Source: Mucilaginibacter empetricola
GTDB lineage: Bacteria > Bacteroidota > Bacteroidia > Sphingobacteriales > Sphingobacteriaceae
Reading direction: 5' to 3'
Length of the DNA: 64,000 nucleotides
NCBI RefSeq assembly: GCF_024808665.1
Contig: NZ_JANUBZ010000005.1
Location: 186,001 to 250,000, forward strand
Shown one piece after another: positions 37,762-46,284 of this stretch (positions are counted from its first letter, which is position 1; every line of letters begins with the position of its first letter). The notes under the pieces are model-generated. The model had not been told where the DNA came from. It saw nothing but the letters and a program-made list of their open reading frames with translations, and ran no database searches. The position numbers and the translations under genes are program-made.

Positions 37762-37905
37762 TTACTTTTTCAATATAAACCACTGAATTAGTTTCCAGAT
37801 AATACCCAGCAAAAATACGGTAATGGCAATTGCATTAATGGCGTGCATTACTTTAAGATTAAAGCTGGTGGGCCTGTTCGGATCTTTTTTCCTGAAAAAA
37901 TACAT
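37762..37905 (-). CDS. 47-residue membrane protein (DUF6728-like)
   Basis: A short ORF, ATG at 37903-37905 and TAA at 37762-37764, encodes MYFFRKKDPNRPTSFNLK, then one hydrophobic helix (INAIAITVFLLGIIWKLI) and a basic tail. The N-terminal RKKDPN(R)P pattern with a single helix is like small Sphingobacteriaceae proteins annotated as DUF6728; I give that from memory. An exact -7 box (TAAATTTG) lies five bases upstream. It is 74 bases ahead of the RidA gene on the same strand, so it could head the ridA-recG operon. Function unknown. Confidence 0.7.
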   Translation of the reverse strand: MYFFRKKDPNRPTSFNLKVMHAINAIAITVFLLGIIWKLIQWFILKK

Positions 37906-37909
37906 AAAG

Positions 37910-37917
37910 CAAATTTA
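37910..37917 (-). promoter_or_regulatory. Bacteroidota -7 box for the 47-residue gene
   Basis: Minus-strand TAAATTTG, an exact TAnnTTTG match, ends five bases before the ATG. If it is used, the transcript would have an almost absent leader. Confidence 0.5.
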
Positions 37918-37943
37918 CTTAATAATAAGCTATTATAAAACTC

Positions 37944-37974
37944 AAAAGGCTTACCAGTTAATGGTAAGCCTTTT
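37944..37974 (-). terminator. Terminator of the downstream OmpA gene
   Basis: AAAAGGCTTACCA (37944-37956) pairs perfectly with TGGTAAGCCTTTT (37962-37974), loop GTTAA. It is near-identical to the terminator at 39493, with a swapped base pair. Confidence 0.88.
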
Positions 37975-37994
37975 AAATATCATTTTAAAAAATG

Positions 37995-39347
37995 TTATTT
38001 ATGGAATTCAACGCGACGGTTTATTATACGACCATCCTCGGTTGAGTTATCAGCAATTGGATGAGTTTCGCCATAAGCCTTAATGATTAAGCGTTTAGGG
38101 TCAACACCTGAATTTACTAAATAAGTTTTTACTGAATTAGCACGATCTTTTGATAAGCGCAGGTTGTGAGCAGCAGTACCTTCTGATGAAGCATAACCTG
38201 CCACAGTAACTGTGTTGCCGTTTGTTTTTAAATCGGCAGAGGTTGCATCTAATACAGGGTAGGCAGAAGTTTTTAATACCGAGTTATCAAACTCAAACTG
38301 AATATTGCCATAAGGGGCAACAGTAGGTTTGGCAGCAAGTTTTACTGTATCGTATTTAGGGAAAATGATTGGGCAGCCAGAACCATCAACAATAGTACCC
38401 GCCGGTGTATTAGGGCATTTATCAAATTGATCAGCAACACCATCACCGTCCGAATCTTTTTTCAGGTCGGCAATAGCTGCTTCAACATTTGCAACGCGGC
38501 CTTTTAAAGCTTCAACTTCTTTACGCAATTCTGCATCATATAATTCATCATACATCTGCGCTATTGGGTTTGCCCACTCCAGACTTGTTTTTGATTTTGA
38601 ACCTAATGTGTATTCTAAACCTGCATAGCCATAAGAATATTTATTTTCAGCTGGATAATGGGCATGAACGCCTGTTAAGTTAAATCCATCAACAAAGTTT
38701 TCGGTATAGCCTAAGTTAAAATCAAATTGCTCACTCAATTTAAATTTAATGCCACCCCCAATCGGGATAAATAATTCTTTTACATAATTGTTGTATGGAA
38801 CAGAGTTTCCATCAGCACCAGTAGGTGTTGGTTTGTACCAGTCTAAACCGGCACCACCTGAAACGTAAAAGTTAACTGAGTTTTTACGGTGAAGAAAACT
38901 GATGTTACCAAAATTAACAACACCACTTAAGCTTCCTGAATAAAATTTAGTGGAGAAAGCTGAATATTGTGCGCCGCTTACATCATCAATGGTATAAGCC
39001 GCATTATCGTTGCCGGCAAGTTTGCCGCCATGAAAATCTAACTGTAAACCAAAAGCATGACTAAGTTGATCTTTAACAGAAATGCCGTAGCCTATTTCGC
39101 TTTTGTTATGATTGAACGGATTTACACCGCCTGTTGCTACCGACGGGGCAGTTACGCCGCCGTTTATACCAATGCTCCAGGTATTGTATTGACCTGCGCC
39201 ACCAAATAATTTAGCTTTTGATGAGCTGTCGGCCGTGATCATTTTCTTTGTTGATTTTGCAGTGTCTGTTTGGGCCGATACCAGGCTGGCAGACGCAAGA
39301 AGAACAATAGACAGGGTGGCTATTTTCTTTATTGTAAAATAATTCAT
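37995..39347 (-). CDS. OmpA family outer-membrane protein (second paralog)
   Basis: The 450-residue protein has a signal peptide (IKKIATLSIVLLASASLVSAQ), an N-terminal beta-barrel of about 280 residues, and a DSDGDGVADQFDKCPNTPAG calcium-binding thrombospondin-type spacer. The C-terminal OmpA domain (residues about 340-450) has the peptidoglycan-binding pattern NIQFEFDNSVLK, YASSEGTAAHN and LSKDRANSVKTYLVNSGV. ATG 39347 (MNYFTIKK) is chosen because the upstream extension has no homology in the paralog. Codon use is less extreme than in the tandem copy upstream. A -7 box lies at 39398. Confidence 0.94.
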   Translation of the reverse strand: MNYFTIKKIATLSIVLLASASLVSAQTDTAKSTKKMITADSSSKAKLFGGAGQYNTWSIGINGGVTAPSVATGGVNPFNHNKSEIGYGISVKDQLSHAFGLQLDFHGGKLAGNDNAAYTIDDVSGAQYSAFSTKFYSGSLSGVVNFGNISFLHRKNSVNFYVSGGAGLDWYKPTPTGADGNSVPYNNYVKELFIPIGGGIKFKLSEQFDFNLGYTENFVDGFNLTGVHAHYPAENKYSYGYAGLEYTLGSKSKTSLEWANPIAQMYDELYDAELRKEVEALKGRVANVEAAIADLKKDSDGDGVADQFDKCPNTPAGTIVDGSGCPIIFPKYDTVKLAAKPTVAPYGNIQFEFDNSVLKTSAYPVLDATSADLKTNGNTVTVAGYASSEGTAAHNLRLSKDRANSVKTYLVNSGVDPKRLIIKAYGETHPIADNSTEDGRIINRRVEFHK

Positions 39348-39397
39348 GATATTGCAGTTAAAGGTTTTAGTTGTAATGCTTTTCAAGGGCATCGTAA

Positions 39398-39405
39398 CAA
39401 ACTTA
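39398..39405 (-). promoter_or_regulatory. Bacteroidota -7 box of the second OmpA paralog
   Basis: Minus-strand TAAGTTTG matches TAnnTTTG. A TTG lies 24 bases upstream (39430-39432), slightly beyond the common 17-23 spacing. The leader would be about 45 bases. Confidence 0.5.
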
Positions 39406-39492
39406 TAAAAAAAAATCCTAAATAAGTTGCAATCGCAAAAGTTACTTTGAATTTTAATCACTTTTTTAAATATCTGAAAAGTTGCCAATAAA

Positions 39493-39523
39493 AAAAGGCT
39501 AACCATTTACTGGTTAGCCTTTT
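39493..39523 (-). terminator. Terminator of the upstream OmpA gene
   Basis: AAAAGGCTAACCA (39493-39505) pairs perfectly with TGGTTAGCCTTTT (39511-39523), loop TTTAC. On the minus strand a T run follows. It ends the first OmpA message before the second OmpA promoter. Confidence 0.9.
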
Positions 39524-39545
39524 GTATTATTTGTGTTTACAAATA

Positions 39546-40898
39546 TTATTTGTGGAATTCAACACGACGGTTTAATACACGACCATCTTCTGTTGAGTTG
39601 TCAGCAATTGGATGAGTTTCACCTAATCCTTTTACTTTTAAACGTTTTGCATCAACACCTGAGTTTACTAAGTAAGTTTTTACTGAGTTAGCACGGTCTT
39701 TTGATAAACGTAAGTTGTGAGCAGCAGTACCTTCTGATGAAGCATAACCAGCTAAAGTAACCACACTGCTATTTGATCTTAAATCAGCAGAAGTAGCATC
39801 TAATACAGGGTATGAAGAAGTTTTCAATACTGAACTGTCAAATTCAAACTGGATGTTGCTGTAAGGAGTAACAGCAGAAACAGCAGCAGCTTTAATAGTA
39901 TCTGGTTTAGGGAACACGATAGGGCAACCTGAACCGTCAACAACTGTACCAGCAGGAGTGTTAGGGCATTTGTCAAATTGATCAGAAACACCGTCACCGT
40001 CTGAATCTTTTTTCAGGTCGCTAACTGCAGTTTCAACATTTGCAACACGGCCTTTTAAAGCTTCAACTTCCTGACGTAAAGCTGCATCATACAACTCGTC
40101 ATACATTTGAGCAATTGGGTTTACCCACTCTAAGCTTGGTTTTGATTTAGAACCAAAAGTATACTCTAAGCCAGCGTAACCATAAGAGTAACGGTTTTCA
40201 GCAGGGTATTTAGCGTGTACACCTGTTAAGTTAAATCCGTCAACAAAGTTTTCGGTATAACCAAGGTTCAAATCTAACTGATCAGTTAATTTGAATTTAA
40301 CACCAGCACCAATTGGAATAAATAATTCTTTTACAGTGGCCCATTGAACGGTAGTACCGTCTGAAGCTACCGGAGCTGGTTTGTAGAAATCTAAACCTGC
40401 ACCGCCAGAAACGTAAAAGTTAATAGCGCTTTTGCGTTGTAAGAAGCTAACGCTTCCAACATTCACAACGCCTGTTAAGCTTCCTGAATTGAATTTAGTT
40501 TCGAAGCTTTGGTAAGTAGTACCAGATACAATGTCAATTGGAGGATTTCCAGAACCTGCATTACCTGCTAATTTACCACCATGGTAATCTAACTGTAAGC
40601 TAAATGCATGGCTTAATTGATCTCTTAATGACACACCATAACCTAGTTCAGCTTTGTTATGGTTAAATGGGTTAACACCACCGGTTGCTACTGAAGGTGC
40701 GGTTACACCAACGTTAACACCTACGCTCCAGGTGTTGTACTGTCCTGCACCACCAAATAACTTAGGGGTAGAGGTACTGTCAGAAGTAGTCACTTTTTTC
40801 GCTGATTTTGCAGTATCGGTTTGAGCTGAAGCGAAACCAACTGCCATCAAGGAAACAAATGATAAGACGACTGTTTTCTTTAATGTAGAATAGTTCAT
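39546..40898 (-). CDS. OmpA family outer-membrane protein (first, probably highly expressed paralog)
   Basis: The 450-residue protein has the same architecture as its tandem neighbour: signal peptide ending ASAQ, barrel, DSDGDGVSDQFDKCPNTPAG spacer and a C-terminal OmpA peptidoglycan-binding domain. The two are similar along the whole length, so this is a tandem duplication. In this copy most codons are the preferred T- or A-ending synonyms (ACT, GCT, GGT, GTT), while the neighbour uses a mixed set. That suggests high expression, as for major OmpA-like proteins. It has its own promoter at 40936-40970 and terminator at 39493. The encoded protein probably links outer membrane and peptidoglycan. 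Confidence 0.95.
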   Translation of the reverse strand: MNYSTLKKTVVLSFVSLMAVGFASAQTDTAKSAKKVTTSDSTSTPKLFGGAGQYNTWSVGVNVGVTAPSVATGGVNPFNHNKAELGYGVSLRDQLSHAFSLQLDYHGGKLAGNAGSGNPPIDIVSGTTYQSFETKFNSGSLTGVVNVGSVSFLQRKSAINFYVSGGAGLDFYKPAPVASDGTTVQWATVKELFIPIGAGVKFKLTDQLDLNLGYTENFVDGFNLTGVHAKYPAENRYSYGYAGLEYTFGSKSKPSLEWVNPIAQMYDELYDAALRQEVEALKGRVANVETAVSDLKKDSDGDGVSDQFDKCPNTPAGTVVDGSGCPIVFPKPDTIKAAAVSAVTPYSNIQFEFDSSVLKTSSYPVLDATSADLRSNSSVVTLAGYASSEGTAAHNLRLSKDRANSVKTYLVNSGVDAKRLKVKGLGETHPIADNSTEDGRVLNRRVEFHK

Positions 40899-40935
40899 AG
40901 TTTTAAGATTAAACGATTTTAATTGTGATTTTTTT

Positions 40936-40970
40936 CAAAAATAGTAATTATGTTTGATACCATATCCAAA
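40936..40970 (-). promoter_or_regulatory. Promoter of the highly expressed OmpA gene
   Basis: Minus-strand TTTG (40967-40970), a 23-base spacer and TATTTTTG (40936-40943) fit the Bacteroidota consensus. The leader would be about 30 bases and AT-rich. Confidence 0.65.
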
Positions 40971-41046
40971 CATTATTCCAAAAATTGTAATAATTATACA
41001 AATAAATAAAAAAAAATGTTTTTAAAAAATTATTAAATGCATTAAA

Positions 41047-42336
41047 ATGAAATATCAGCCTCTTAATAATGAGTTATTTATCCTTAACAGAAAAAATTTT
41101 TCCAACCGATTAAAGCCCTGTTCTATAGCTATTTTCCACTCAAATGACGAATTTCCACGAAACGGAGACCAGAATTTTATATTTAAACAAAACCCCGATT
41201 TTTTTTATCTTTCAGGAATAGATCAGGAACAAAGTATTTTGTTAATATTTCCTGATTGTCCTAATCCGCTATACAAAGAAGTACTGTTTTTAAGACAAAC
41301 CAGCGAACATATTGCCATTTGGGAAGGTCATAAGTATACCAAAGAGGAAGCAAGAGCAGCTTCGGGCATCGACAGTATTTGTTGGTTAAGTGAATATGAA
41401 ACAATTCTTCACACAATTATTAATTACGCTGAAAACGTTTATATAAATACCAACGAGAACGACCGCTATAGCCATACCGTTCCTTACCGGGATATTAGGA
41501 TGCTGGAAACTTTGCGGGTAAAATATCCTTTGCATAACTACGAACGGTCGGCACTTATTTTACGCGACCTTAGGGTTGTGAAATCTGACGTGGAGATTGA
41601 GGCAACTAAAAAGGCTTGTGAAATTACACGTGATGGTTTTATACGTGTACTGAAATTTGTTAAGCCAGGCGTTGCCGAATATGAAATTGAGGCCGAAATA
41701 ACCCATGAGTTTTTAAGGCAAAGAGCCACAGGGCATGCATATTCACCAATTTTGGCTTCCGGCAAAAATGCCAACTGTTTGCATTATAACGATAACAACC
41801 AGGTTTGTCACGATGGTGATGTAATACTTTTTGACTTTGCAGCGGAGTACGCCAACTATAATGCTGACATGAGCCGTACCATACCGGTAAATGGCCGCTA
41901 TACCAAAAGGCAGCGTGATGTTTATAATGCGGTATTAAGGGTTATGCGCCAGGCAACCCAAATGCTTGTCGCCGGTACCATATGGAATGAGTATCATGAT
42001 GAAGTAGGTAAAATAATGACCGGCGAACTAATAGGGCTGGGCTTGTTAAATAAACACGATGTTGATAAACAGGATCCTAAAATGCCTTTATATAAGAAAT
42101 ACTTTATGCATGGTACTTCGCATCATTTAGGGTTGGATGTGCATGATTTTGCCAGTAGGTACAAACCGTTTGAGGTGGGTAATATTTTAACCTGCGAGCC
42201 TGGAATTTATATTCCTGAAGAAGGCTTTGCGGTAAGAATTGAAAATGATATATTAATAACTAAAAATGGTAATGTGGATTTGATGGCCGATATTCCGGTT
42301 GAAGCAGATCATATTGAAGAGATAATGAACAGTTAA
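41047..42336 (+). CDS. Xaa-Pro aminopeptidase (M24B)
   Basis: The 429-residue cytoplasmic metallopeptidase cleaves N-terminal residues before proline. The N-terminal creatinase-like domain (residues 1-170) includes FLYLSGIDQEQSILLIFPD. The pita-bread catalytic domain carries the dinuclear metal ligands: two Asp in FDFAAEYANYNADMSRT, His in HGTSHHLGLDVHD, Glu in CEPGIYIP and Glu in VRIENDILIT. No signal peptide is present. It is single, facing the convergent meaB with an 8-base gap. Confidence 0.94.
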   Translation: MKYQPLNNELFILNRKNFSNRLKPCSIAIFHSNDEFPRNGDQNFIFKQNPDFFYLSGIDQEQSILLIFPDCPNPLYKEVLFLRQTSEHIAIWEGHKYTKEEARAASGIDSICWLSEYETILHTIINYAENVYINTNENDRYSHTVPYRDIRMLETLRVKYPLHNYERSALILRDLRVVKSDVEIEATKKACEITRDGFIRVLKFVKPGVAEYEIEAEITHEFLRQRATGHAYSPILASGKNANCLHYNDNNQVCHDGDVILFDFAAEYANYNADMSRTIPVNGRYTKRQRDVYNAVLRVMRQATQMLVAGTIWNEYHDEVGKIMTGELIGLGLLNKHDVDKQDPKMPLYKKYFMHGTSHHLGLDVHDFASRYKPFEVGNILTCEPGIYIPEEGFAVRIENDILITKNGNVDLMADIPVEADHIEEIMNS

Positions 42337-42344
42337 CAGGTTTG

Positions 42345-43241
42345 TTAGCTTTGCCAGTTACTATCTAAAAAAGTATATAAATTAAACTCCGGTTTAGCCA
42401 AAGCTTCGGCAATTTTTTGCTGAAGCTTTTTTTTGTCGACGTTGACCATTAGCCTTTGCTGAATGAGTTTGTATGCTTTTTCAGACATTAAAAGCTCTTT
42501 TCTGTTGTTTTTTAAGTGCGATGCTGATTTTATAAAATTAATCACCTCGTTAACGCCTTCGCTTTTTGAAGCAATTGTTTTAAAAACAGGTGGTCCGTTC
42601 TCTTTTTTTTGCTGGATTATTTTTTTTAGGTTATTGGTGAATAAATCAGCGTCGGCCCTGTCGGCTTTATTTATTATAAAAGCATCGGCAATTTCCATCA
42701 AACCCGATTTAATGTTTTGAATTTCGTCGCCGCTTTCGGGCACCAAAACCAATAGGGTAATATCGGCGAGGCCTGCAATTTCAATTTCTGATTGGCCCAC
42801 GCCAACCGTTTCAATTAAAATATAATCAAAACCCGATGCGCGTAAAACATCAGCCATTTCGATGGTTTTTGCTGATAAGCCGCCCAATGACCCGCGTGTA
42901 GCCAGCGAGCGGATAAAAACATTGAGACTATTGAAATGCGAAGCCATGCGGATACGATCGCCCAATAAAGAACCAAAATTAAACGGCGAAGTAGGGTCAA
43001 TAGCCAAAACTGCTATTTTATTATTACCCGCCAGTAATGTACTAATAAGGGAGTTAACCAATGTGCTTTTGCCGGCGCCCGGCGGCCCTGTTATACCAAT
43101 TACGGGTGTGTCCTTATTAAAAGTGAGACTTTTTAGTAGTTCGCCAGCGCCCGTTAAATCATTTTCAACAATTGTTAAAGCCCGCGCAACCGACCGGAAG
43201 TTGGCACAATTTGGTTGTATGTGATGTACGGTATTTTGCAT
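42345..43241 (-). CDS. meaB: MeaB-type GTPase, methylmalonyl-CoA mutase chaperone
   Basis: The 298-residue protein is a G3E-family GTPase that protects and reloads adenosylcobalamin-dependent methylmalonyl-CoA mutase. Walker A is GPPGAGKST (residues 52-60), followed by VLAIDPTSPFNFGSLLGDRIRM, VFIRSLATRGSLGGLS, ETVGVGQSE and NKADRAD, all MeaB marks. The mutase genes are not in this window. A -7 box (TATTTTTG) lies 18 bases upstream. Confidence 0.95.
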   Translation of the reverse strand: MQNTVHHIQPNCANFRSVARALTIVENDLTGAGELLKSLTFNKDTPVIGITGPPGAGKSTLVNSLISTLLAGNNKIAVLAIDPTSPFNFGSLLGDRIRMASHFNSLNVFIRSLATRGSLGGLSAKTIEMADVLRASGFDYILIETVGVGQSEIEIAGLADITLLVLVPESGDEIQNIKSGLMEIADAFIINKADRADADLFTNNLKKIIQQKKENGPPVFKTIASKSEGVNEVINFIKSASHLKNNRKELLMSEKAYKLIQQRLMVNVDKKKLQQKIAEALAKPEFNLYTFLDSNWQS

Positions 43242-43259
43242 TGCGGCTGGTTAAAGTAA

Positions 43260-43267
43260 CAAAAATA
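43260..43267 (-). promoter_or_regulatory. Bacteroidota -7 box for meaB
   Basis: Minus-strand TATTTTTG matches TAnnTTTG, 18 bases before the ATG. No -33 TTG is seen at the right spacing. Confidence 0.5.
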
Positions 43268-43321
43268 GGATACATTTTTTAAGCCCTGTAATAATATATG
43301 TATAACCAATAAATATTATCA

Positions 43322-43350
43322 TTTGCCAATTGGGCAGAAGGCTATATTTG
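43322..43350 (+). promoter_or_regulatory. Promoter of the first glycosyltransferase gene
   Basis: TTTG (43322-43325), a 17-base spacer and TATATTTG (43343-43350) match the -33/-7 consensus, 85 bases before the ATG. It probably drives three genes. Confidence 0.6.
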
Positions 43351-43435
43351 CCCGGGCCAAATGCTTTTTATTACTTTGCTGTTTGGCAGGTGACGGAAGC
43401 ATCAACCTGGTTATATTTTAAAAAAAGACACATCA

Positions 43436-44314
43436 ATGAAAGTTGCCGGGTTCACCTTTATCAGGAATGCTGTAAAAAACGATTATCCCGTAGTTGAAGC
43501 CATAACTTCTATTTTATCTATTTGCGATGAATTTGTAGTGGCGCTGGGAAATAGTGAAGATGAAACAGAAGCACTTATTAAAGGCATAAATTCACCTAAA
43601 ATTAAAATAGTTAATACGGTGTGGGATGATACCCTGCGCGAAGGAGGTGCCGTATTTGCCGCTCAAACCGATATTGCCTTTAGTCATATTTCGCCCGATG
43701 CCGACTGGGCATTTTATATACAGGGCGATGAATGTGTACATGAAAAATATCTGCCCCTTATTAAAAAAGAAATGGAAGATAATTTAACAAATACCCGTAT
43801 AGAAGGGTTGTTATTTAAGTATCTCCATTTTTATGGCTCTTATGATTATTACGGGCATTCGCGCAGATGGTACAGGCGTGAGATAAGAATTTTGCGTAAC
43901 AATAAGGCCATACATTCTTACCGCGACGCGCAGGGTTTTCGCTGGGGTGACCGGAAAATAAAGGTTAAGTTAATAGATGCCTATATTTATCATTACGGCT
44001 GGGTGAAACCTCCCGCCGGATTGAAAAATAAATTGCGCAACTTTAACCTTTTTTATCATGACGATGAATGGCTGGCGCAAAATCTGCCCGAAACTTTTGA
44101 GTTTGATTATAAAAATGCCGACAGATTGATCCACTTCACTGGCAGCCATCCGGCCGTTATGCAAAAACGGATTGCAGCAACTAACTGGAACCTTAATATC
44201 GATTTAAAGCAATTACACAAAAAAATGACCTTTAGGCGTAAGCTATTGCAAAAAATTGAGGATTTAACCGGCTGGCGTGTTAGCGAGTATAGAAATTATA
44301 TCATCGTAAAATAA
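43436..44314 (+). CDS. Glycosyltransferase, GT2-like
   Basis: The 292-residue protein opens with VAGFTFIRNAVKNDYPVVEAITSI, the start of a GT-A fold of the family-2-like type. DEFVVALGNSEDET and DWAFYIQGDECVHEKYLP follow; the QGDE is in the place of the metal-binding DxD. A conserved-looking RRWYRREIRILRNN follows. No signal peptide or membrane helix is present, so it acts in the cytoplasm. It starts the plus-strand run of transferases and is followed by the next gene after 6 bases. Donor and acceptor are unknown. Confidence 0.85.
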   Translation: MKVAGFTFIRNAVKNDYPVVEAITSILSICDEFVVALGNSEDETEALIKGINSPKIKIVNTVWDDTLREGGAVFAAQTDIAFSHISPDADWAFYIQGDECVHEKYLPLIKKEMEDNLTNTRIEGLLFKYLHFYGSYDYYGHSRRWYRREIRILRNNKAIHSYRDAQGFRWGDRKIKVKLIDAYIYHYGWVKPPAGLKNKLRNFNLFYHDDEWLAQNLPETFEFDYKNADRLIHFTGSHPAVMQKRIAATNWNLNIDLKQLHKKMTFRRKLLQKIEDLTGWRVSEYRNYIIVK

Positions 44315-44320
44315 TTAAAA

Positions 44321-45316
44321 GTGAATATCAAAAAGAGCGTTTCGGTGGTTATTCCCAATTATAACGGGAAGCATTTATTGAAAGAATATTTGCCTTTTAC
44401 TTATGCCGCCTTAAATAATGCTGAAATTGTTTATGAAGTAATTATTGTAGATGATTGCTCCAAAGATGACTCTGTGGAGTTTATTAAAACAGCATATCCT
44501 GAAATAAAACTGGTTGTTAACCCGGTAAACAAGGGTTTTTCTTACGCCTGCAATCGCGGAATTGAAGTTACGCAGCATGAGTTGATTTTAATTTTAAATT
44601 CAGACGTTAAGCTCACTGCGGATTACTTTGAGTACCAGTGGAAGTATTTTTTAGCCTGCGATACGTTTGGTGTTATGGGACGCATTATTGATATGGAGGG
44701 AGATGGAATACAGGATGCCGCCCGTGTTCCCAAATTTAACGGCCTGAAATTAAAGACAGATTATTTCTGTTATTCTGATAGTGAAAATAGCAGGCTATAT
44801 ACATTTTACTTGTCGGGGGCCAATGCCTTGGTTGATGCCTCTAAATTGAAACAGCTTGGCGGGTTTAGTGAGATCTTTTCGCCGTTTTATTGTGAGGACA
44901 TGGAGCTAAGCATCAGGGCCTGGCGTTTAGGCTGGAAAAGCTATTACGAACATCATGCTATCTGCAGGCACCAGGTATCAGCCAGTACCAAAAATTACGA
45001 GACTGCTCAATGGGTAAAAAGCGTTTATTTCCGTAACCGCTTTTACCTGCATGCCATCCATTTAAACGGAATTGCATTACTACTATGGTATTTGCAAATT
45101 ACCCTTATTGATTTAATCCCAAAATTGTTGATAGGCCATACCTGGATATGGAATAGCTATAAAGAGCTGTTTAAAAACAGGAAACTGATTCGGCAGTATA
45201 AAAGTAATTTTAAAGAGTTGCTTACTCAAAACACAAGCCGCATTACTATTTTTAATGTGGTATCTAAAATCAGGTCATCGGTAGAAAATAAAAAACTTCA
45301 TAAGTTTAAACCTTAG
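44321..45316 (+). CDS. Glycosyltransferase family 2
   Basis: The 331-residue protein begins with GTG at 44321. VSVVIPNYNGKHLLKEYLPFT is the classic GT2 nucleotide-binding start, IIVDDCSKDDSVEFI follows, and LILNSDVKL gives the DxD-like NSD. A C-terminal region with FYCEDMELSIRAWRLGWKSYY is the acceptor-side ED motif. A hydrophobic stretch (GIALLLWYLQITLIDLIPKLLI) near residue 250 may contact the membrane. It sits 6 bases after the preceding transferase and 29 bases before the next. Probable role in O-antigen or exopolysaccharide synthesis. Confidence 0.9.
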   Translation: MNIKKSVSVVIPNYNGKHLLKEYLPFTYAALNNAEIVYEVIIVDDCSKDDSVEFIKTAYPEIKLVVNPVNKGFSYACNRGIEVTQHELILILNSDVKLTADYFEYQWKYFLACDTFGVMGRIIDMEGDGIQDAARVPKFNGLKLKTDYFCYSDSENSRLYTFYLSGANALVDASKLKQLGGFSEIFSPFYCEDMELSIRAWRLGWKSYYEHHAICRHQVSASTKNYETAQWVKSVYFRNRFYLHAIHLNGIALLLWYLQITLIDLIPKLLIGHTWIWNSYKELFKNRKLIRQYKSNFKELLTQNTSRITIFNVVSKIRSSVENKKLHKFKP

Positions 45317-45345
45317 TTTTTGCCATAATATTGCAAGCACAAATA

Positions 45346-46284
45346 ATGGAACAAACACCGCTGGTATCAATTGCGCTATGCACATATAACGGTGCAGAAT
45401 ATCTGGCAGATCAGTTGGATACGCTGGTAAATCAAACTTATAAGGCTATTGAAATTATTATTGTTGATGATTGTTCAACCGATGAAACCATTTCGGTTAT
45501 TAATAACTACGCCTCTCATTATTCACAAATAAAAGTTTTTCAAAACGAAACCAACCTGGGCTTTACCGGGAATTTTGAAAAAGCAGTAAAGCTTTGTAAA
45601 GGCGAGTATATTGCACTGTGCGACCAGGATGATTTGTGGGATCTTAGGAAAGTTGAACTCCAGGTAAGTAATATCAAAGACAATATTTTTATATATCACG
45701 ATTCTGAATTTATTCATGAGGACGGCTCGGCCATGGGCAAAAAGGTTTCTGATATCATGAATTTATACCGTGGTGGGGAGCCCGAAGTTTTTTTGTTTTT
45801 CAATTGCGTTTCCGGTCATTCTATTTTAATGAAGAGGGAATTATTGGCCGATGCCCTGCCTTTAAAGCCAGGTTATTTTCATGATTGGTGGCTGGCTTAT
45901 GTGGCTACCAATGTGGGGACTATTGACTTTATCCCCCAATGTTTGGTAAAATATCGCCAGCACGATAGCAGCGATACCAATATTTTACGCCAGCAACGTA
46001 AGCAGGACAAGCACAAGTTATCATCAATACAAAAAATTGAACGGATTGAACACTGGCTGGCTTATTGCGCGGAGTTTCCCAAAAATAAAAATCAAAAGGT
46101 GATTGAGCAATTTTACGCGGCCTATAAAAAACGCGTTGGCAGTTACCTATCTTTTGAATTAAGTGCCCTGCTATTCAGGTATAGGAAAGCTGTTTTTTTT
46201 ATCCGCAAAAAAAGTAAGTTGAATATGCTTAATTATATTTACAGTCAAGTTTGGGGAGTAAAAACAAAGAAGATATTTAGTTAA
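45346..46284 (+). CDS. Glycosyltransferase family 2 (rhamnosyltransferase-like)
   Basis: The 312-residue GT2 enzyme starts at ATG 45346 (MEQTPLVSIALCTYNG); an in-frame TTG at 45331 is unlikely. Marks are LVSIALCTYNGAEYLADQLDTL, IIVDDCSTDETI, and ALCDQDDLW as the metal-binding motif, typical of alpha-L-rhamnosyl- or galactosyltransferases in polysaccharide loci. The C-terminus is basic (RKKSKLNML). It overlaps the convergent minus-strand transferase by 4 bases. Confidence 0.9.
   Translation: MEQTPLVSIALCTYNGAEYLADQLDTLVNQTYKAIEIIIVDDCSTDETISVINNYASHYSQIKVFQNETNLGFTGNFEKAVKLCKGEYIALCDQDDLWDLRKVELQVSNIKDNIFIYHDSEFIHEDGSAMGKKVSDIMNLYRGGEPEVFLFFNCVSGHSILMKRELLADALPLKPGYFHDWWLAYVATNVGTIDFIPQCLVKYRQHDSSDTNILRQQRKQDKHKLSSIQKIERIEHWLAYCAEFPKNKNQKVIEQFYAAYKKRVGSYLSFELSALLFRYRKAVFFIRKKSKLNMLNYIYSQVWGVKTKKIFS

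Noticed and set aside
37995..40898. Assembly duplication of one OmpA gene
   Set aside because: The two copies differ at many synonymous and amino-acid positions and in promoter and loop sequence, so they are true paralogs.
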